Assembly: GCF_014646095.1 (NCBI RefSeq)
Contig: NZ_BMMU01000025.1
Location: 97,877-131,861, forward strand
DNA length: 33,985 bases
Direction of reading: 5' to 3'
DNA from: Streptomyces lacrimifluminis
GTDB lineage: Bacteria; Actinomycetota; Actinomycetes; Streptomycetales; Streptomycetaceae
Part shown: one piece after another, positions 30,600 to 33,985 of the stretch
Position numbering within the stretch: position 1 is the stretch's first letter
How the letters are laid out: every line of letters begins with the position of its first letter
Notes under the pieces: model-generated
What the model was told of the DNA's origin: nothing
Database searches by the model: none
The model's input: the letters and a program-made list of their open reading frames with translations, nothing else
Program-made: the position numbers and the translations under genes

Positions 30600-33095
30600 T
30601 CAGCGACCGGCGCCGTCCACAACGGCCGACCACTCATCAAGCAGTGCCTGAGCGGAAGCGTCGTCCGGCCCTTCGGCCCACAGATGCGTGACAGCCTCCG
30701 CCGGGTCGGGCAGAACCATCACCCAACGCCCGTCGGTCTCGACCACGCGCACCCCGTCCGTCGTGTCGACGAACCGCTCTCCGGCCTCCTCCACAACCCG
30801 CCGCATGACAAGTCCCTTGACGGCCCAGGGAGTCGCCAGATCCCGCTTCAGAACATGCGCCCGCGGAATCCTGGCATCGATCTGGCTGAGCGTGAGCTGT
30901 GTCCGCGCGACCAGCCCAATAAGCCGTACGAAGGCTGCCGAACCATCGAACACACTGCTGAACTCGGGGATGATGAAACCGCCACGCCCGTCGCCGCCGA
31001 AGATGGTCGACTCGTCGCGCCCGACGCGGGTCAGATCGTCAGGCGATGTGGTGGTCCACTCGACCTGTGTCCCGTGATACGCGGCAACCTGCTCGGCGAT
31101 TCGGGTGGTGGTCACCGGCAGCGCCACTCGCCCACTGCGCCGTTCCGAAGCCACCAGATCGAGCATGACGAGCAGAGCCCGATCATCCTCGATGATCCGC
31201 CCCTTCTCGTCGACGAGCGAAAGCCGCTCACCCACCGGGTCGAAACGCACACCGAAGGCGGCACCGGCCGACGCCACGATCTCTCCGAGCCGCATCATCC
31301 CGGACCGCCGGGTATCCGCCGACTCCGTCGGACGGGACTCGTCGAGACCAGGATTGATGGTCAGAGAATCGACCCCGAGTTTCCCCAGCAGACTGGGCAG
31401 CACAAGTCCGGCGCTGCCGTTGGAGGCATCCACGACAACCTTGAGCCCGGACTCCGCGATCCCCGTCGTGTCGACATTCCGCAGCAACGACCCGGTGTAC
31501 GAGTCGAACACGCTGGCCGGGAAATGCAGATCCCCGATCTCCCCAGGGAACGCCCGCCGGTACTCCTGCCGCGCGAACACCCGGTCGAGCTTCCGCTGAC
31601 TTGCCTGCGAGAGATCGGCCCCCTGCCCGTCGAAGAACATGATGTCGACGGAATCAGGAACACCGGGCGTCGTCCGGATCATGATCCCGCCGGCACTCCC
31701 CCGCGCGGTCTGCTGCCGAGCCACCGGCAACGGTACGTTCTCCAGGTCTCGTACGTCGATGGCACTCGTCTGCAACGCGGAGATGACCGCCCGCTTCAGC
31801 GCGCGGGCACCACGGGAGTGATCGCGAGCAGTGGTGACCGTGGACCCCTTTTTCAAGGTGGTCGCGTAGGCACCGGCCAACCGCACGACCAGCTCCGGCG
31901 TGATCTCGACGTTGAGGATTCCGGACACGCCACGGGCACCGAAGAGATGCGCCTGCCCTCTCGATTCCCAGATCACCGAGGTGTTGACGAACGCGCCGGC
32001 CTCGATCGTCTTGAACGGGTAAACGCGGACGTTCCCCTGGATGATCGATTCCTCACCGACGAGACACTCGTCGCCGATGACCGCTCCGTCCTCGATCCGC
32101 GCCGCGCGCATGATGTCGGTGTTCTTCCCGACCACGCAGCCTCGCAGATTGCTGTGCTGCCCGATGTACACGTTGTCGTGCAACACGGCCCGATGGAGAA
32201 AGGCCCCGCTCTTCACGACGACGTTCGAGCCCACCACGGTGTGCTCGCGAATTTCCACACCGGCCTCGACCTTGGCGTAGTCCCCGATGTAAAGGGGCCC
32301 ACGGAGCACGGCATCGGGATGCACTTCGGCGCCCTCAGCGACCCACACACCGGGCGAGATCTCGAAGCCGTCGAGCTCGACATCGACCTTGCCCTCAAGG
32401 ACGTCGGCCTGCGCCTTCAGGTAGCTCTCGTGCGTACCGACATCTTCCCAGTATCCTTCGGCGATGTAGCCGTAGACCAGCCGTCCTTCCTTCATCAGCT
32501 GCGGGAAGACGTCACCGGACCAGTCGACGGAAGTATCGGCCTCGACGTAGTCGAAGACCTCGGGCTCCATGACGTAGATGCCGGTGTTCACGGTGTCGGA
32601 GAAGACCTGGCCCCAGGTCGGCTTCTCGAGGAAGCGCTCAACCTTGCCTTCCTCGTCCACGATCGTGATACCGAATTCCAGTGGATTCGGCACCCTCGTC
32701 AGGCAGACAGTGACGAGCGCACCTTTTTCCTTGTGGAAACTGATGAGCTCGGTGAGGTCGAAGTCGGTCAGGGCATCACCGGAGATGACGAGGAAGGTGT
32801 CGTCCTTCAACGCCTCTTCAGCGTTCTTGACGCTTCCGGCGGTACCGAGTGGCTTCTCCTCATTGGCATAGGTGAGCTCCATCCCGAGCTCTTCGCCGTC
32901 ACCGAAGTAGTTCTTGACAAGCGAAGCCAGGAACTGAACAGTCACGACTGTCTCGTTGAGCCCATGCTTTTTGAGCAGCCGCAGCACATGCTCCATGATC
33001 GGCCGGTTGGCCACTGGCAGGAGCGGCTTGGGCATGCTTGAGGTCATTGGGCGAAGGCGTGTGCCTTCACCTCCGGCCATCACGACGGCCTTCAT
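30600..33095 (-). CDS. Mannose-1-phosphate guanylyltransferase with degenerate phosphomannomutase domain
   Basis: An 831-residue three-part protein. Residues 1-235 are a nucleotidyltransferase (VVMAGGEGTRLRPMTSSMPK, PLLPVANRP, VISGDALTDFD, NTGIYVMEPEVF) for making GDP-mannose or a related nucleotide sugar. Residues about 250-365 are a left-handed beta-helix of hexapeptide repeats (GPLYIGDYAKVEAGVEIREH and onward). Residues about 380-830 resemble phosphomannomutase, but the phosphoserine loop is TARDHSRGA, the metal loop is RFDPVGERLSL instead of DGDGDR, and the sugar loop is GGDGRGGF instead of GEMSGH. The mutase part is therefore probably inactive. ATG 33095 is the natural start. It is known from Streptomyces as a predicted mannose-1-phosphate guanylyltransferase, important for cell-surface glycosylation. 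Confidence 0.92.
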   Translation of the reverse strand: MKAVVMAGGEGTRLRPMTSSMPKPLLPVANRPIMEHVLRLLKKHGLNETVVTVQFLASLVKNYFGDGEELGMELTYANEEKPLGTAGSVKNAEEALKDDTFLVISGDALTDFDLTELISFHKEKGALVTVCLTRVPNPLEFGITIVDEEGKVERFLEKPTWGQVFSDTVNTGIYVMEPEVFDYVEADTSVDWSGDVFPQLMKEGRLVYGYIAEGYWEDVGTHESYLKAQADVLEGKVDVELDGFEISPGVWVAEGAEVHPDAVLRGPLYIGDYAKVEAGVEIREHTVVGSNVVVKSGAFLHRAVLHDNVYIGQHSNLRGCVVGKNTDIMRAARIEDGAVIGDECLVGEESIIQGNVRVYPFKTIEAGAFVNTSVIWESRGQAHLFGARGVSGILNVEITPELVVRLAGAYATTLKKGSTVTTARDHSRGARALKRAVISALQTSAIDVRDLENVPLPVARQQTARGSAGGIMIRTTPGVPDSVDIMFFDGQGADLSQASQRKLDRVFARQEYRRAFPGEIGDLHFPASVFDSYTGSLLRNVDTTGIAESGLKVVVDASNGSAGLVLPSLLGKLGVDSLTINPGLDESRPTESADTRRSGMMRLGEIVASAGAAFGVRFDPVGERLSLVDEKGRIIEDDRALLVMLDLVASERRSGRVALPVTTTRIAEQVAAYHGTQVEWTTTSPDDLTRVGRDESTIFGGDGRGGFIIPEFSSVFDGSAAFVRLIGLVARTQLTLSQIDARIPRAHVLKRDLATPWAVKGLVMRRVVEEAGERFVDTTDGVRVVETDGRWVMVLPDPAEAVTHLWAEGPDDASAQALLDEWSAVVDGAGR

Positions 33096-33206
33096 GTCGG
33101 AAGCGTCCTCCTTGAAGAAACGGTCTAGCCGACTTCACCCGTCCAGATTGTCCCGCACTTTTTCGAAGCGGGCCATCGAGCCACTACAGTCGCCCGATCG
33201 GCGAGC

Positions 33207-33815
33207 TCAATCGGCCATGGCGTCCACACGGACCAGCCGGCGGACTTGTACCACGTAGAGGACTCCTGCCCACCAGTACAGGGTTGTACCCCATCCGGCG
33301 AACGCCCATCCGAAAATAGCAGCGAGTGACGAGAGCCATCCGCTTCCGTCACTGAGCAGAAGTAGCGGGAAGGCGTACATCAGGTTGAACGTAGCGGCCT
33401 TCCCCAGGAAGTTCACCTGCGGCGGCGGATACCCGTGGCGCCTGAGGATGCCCACCATCACCAGCAGAACCAGCTCTCGCGCCAACAGTGCAGCCGTCAA
33501 CCAGATTGGCAGAATCTCGCGCCACGTGAGTCCGACCAAAGTCGACAGAATGTAGAGCCGGTCAGCTGCAGGGTCAAGGAACCGGCCAAGTCTGCTGATC
33601 TGGTTCCAGCGCCTCGCGAGCTTGCCGTCCAGGTAGTCACTGATCCCGCTCAGCATCAGCACCAGGAGTGCCCAGCCGTCACTCTTCGGACCGCCGAACT
33701 CAGGCCAAAGGATCAGCCACAGGAAGACGGGTACGCCGACAAGACGCGCCATGCTGAGGATATTCGGGATGGTGAGGACCCGGTCTGTCTGGACGCGGGT
33801 CTCCTGGACCTCCAC
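33207..33815 (-). CDS. CDP-alcohol phosphatidyltransferase, PgsA2-like
   Basis: A 202-residue membrane enzyme with six hydrophobic helices. The family signature is complete: SDYLDGKLARRWNQISRLGR, then FLDPAADRL (D-x2-DG-x2-AR-x8-G-x3-D-x3-D), in which the Asp residues bind metal and the last acts as base. It transfers a phosphatidyl group from CDP-diacylglycerol to an alcohol; by order it matches Rv1822 (pgsA2), whose acceptor (glycerol phosphate or another) I cannot decide. The GTG at 33815 is chosen because AGGAGG lies eight bases before it. A frame extending to 33971 is an artefact reading through the rRNA terminator into the 5S gene. Confidence 0.93.
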   Translation of the reverse strand: MEVQETRVQTDRVLTIPNILSMARLVGVPVFLWLILWPEFGGPKSDGWALLVLMLSGISDYLDGKLARRWNQISRLGRFLDPAADRLYILSTLVGLTWREILPIWLTAALLARELVLLVMVGILRRHGYPPPQVNFLGKAATFNLMYAFPLLLLSDGSGWLSSLAAIFGWAFAGWGTTLYWWAGVLYVVQVRRLVRVDAMAD

Positions 33816-33871
33816 CCGGGGGCCTCCTGTAGAAAACGAGCCAACGATGCCCCCTGACCCTACCTCAACGC

Positions 33872-33915
33872 AAAAAAGCTCCGGCTCTCGGGCAGCGTGC
33901 CCAAGAGCCGGAGCT
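33872..33915 (-). terminator. rRNA operon terminator
   Basis: On the minus strand a 12-bp perfect stem (AGCTCCGGCTCT with AGAGCCGGAGCT; 33904-33915 and 33877-33888) is followed by six T residues (33872-33877), the classic intrinsic terminator and rare in this GC-rich genome. It lies a few bases beyond the 3' end of 5S rRNA. Confidence 0.95.
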
Positions 33916-33922
33916 ATAAAAG

Positions 33923-33985
33923 GAGTTCGGCGGTGTCCTACTCTCCCACAGGGTCCCCCCTGCAGTACCATCGGCGCTGAAAGGC
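33923..33985 (-). rRNA. rrf: 5S ribosomal RNA, 3' part
   Basis: On the minus strand the last bases of the window read ATGGTACTGCAGGGGGGACC, then TGTGGGAGAGTAGGACACCG, the conserved 3' half of bacterial 5S rRNA. The 5' part lies beyond the window edge, presumably after 23S and 16S genes. The exact 3' end (about 33920-33925) is approximate. Confidence 0.95.

Noticed and set aside
29166..33041. 1291-codon plus-strand frame
   Set aside because: It is antisense to DUF881, sbp and guanylyltransferase genes that have recognisable domains; its sequence is low-complexity.
33816..33971. N-terminal extension of the CDP-alcohol phosphatidyltransferase
   Set aside because: It reads through an intrinsic terminator and into 5S rRNA; the GTG at 33815 has a strong RBS.

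Overview
The window looks like a piece of a Streptomyces chromosome (or a close relative). The GC content is very high, start codons are often GTG, several -10 boxes have the TAGGNT form, and many genes are types I know from Streptomyces: a DUF5999 protein, an RNase Sa-like secreted nuclease, a MocR/flavoprotein pair, DinB next to gcvP, and short palindromic repeats typical of these genomes. It ends inside a 5S rRNA gene, so an rRNA operon on the minus strand lies just to the right. Species cannot be named from sequence alone.

Left part (about 1-18,500) is an accessory-looking mosaic. It holds a LysR regulator divergent from an EamA/DMT exporter, a MocR-type regulator divergent from a PPOx flavoprotein, and a deletion scar joining the start of a PaiB-like gene to the end of an aldo/keto reductase gene. 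Two more DMT transporters follow, one with a leaderless 13-codon leader ORF and a hairpin over its RBS. Then come a Clp-N domain protein, a small unknown protein, an SRPBCC protein convergent with a PadR regulator, an atypical LuxR-type response regulator, a PhzF-family enzyme, a CPBP membrane protein, a GCS2-type ligase, two Streptomyces-type hypotheticals (one DUF5999), a secreted RNase Sa homologue and a SAM methyltransferase. Several gene-poor gaps here seem to contain decayed coding sequence.

Right part (about 18,580-33,985) is more conserved: a Ppx/GppA-like gene, gcvP under a tandem glycine riboswitch, a PRC-barrel gene overlapping dinB tail to tail, and then a minus-strand block of MerR regulator, DUF151 nuclease, FtsR-like MerR regulator, GarA-like zinc-ribbon/FHA protein, DUF881, small basic protein, DUF881, a mannose-1-phosphate guanylyltransferase with a phosphomannomutase-like tail, and a CDP-alcohol phosphatidyltransferase. 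Apart from dinB, the PRC-barrel gene, the guanylyltransferase insertion and the absence of gcvH, this order matches what I recall of M. tuberculosis Rv1822-Rv1832 (pgsA2, DUF881, sbp, DUF881, gcvH, garA, ftsR-like, DUF151, MerR, gcvB). It joins lipid synthesis, envelope or division proteins, a signalling FHA protein and glycine catabolism in one neighbourhood.

No CRISPR array, prophage, insertion sequence or recognisable antibiotic cluster was seen. The most interesting signals are regulatory and evolutionary: the leader ORF upstream of a DMT transporter, palindromic repeats carried in frame inside a MerR gene, a probable second start inside the FHA gene, a catalytically degenerate phosphomannomutase domain, and the deletion chimera.
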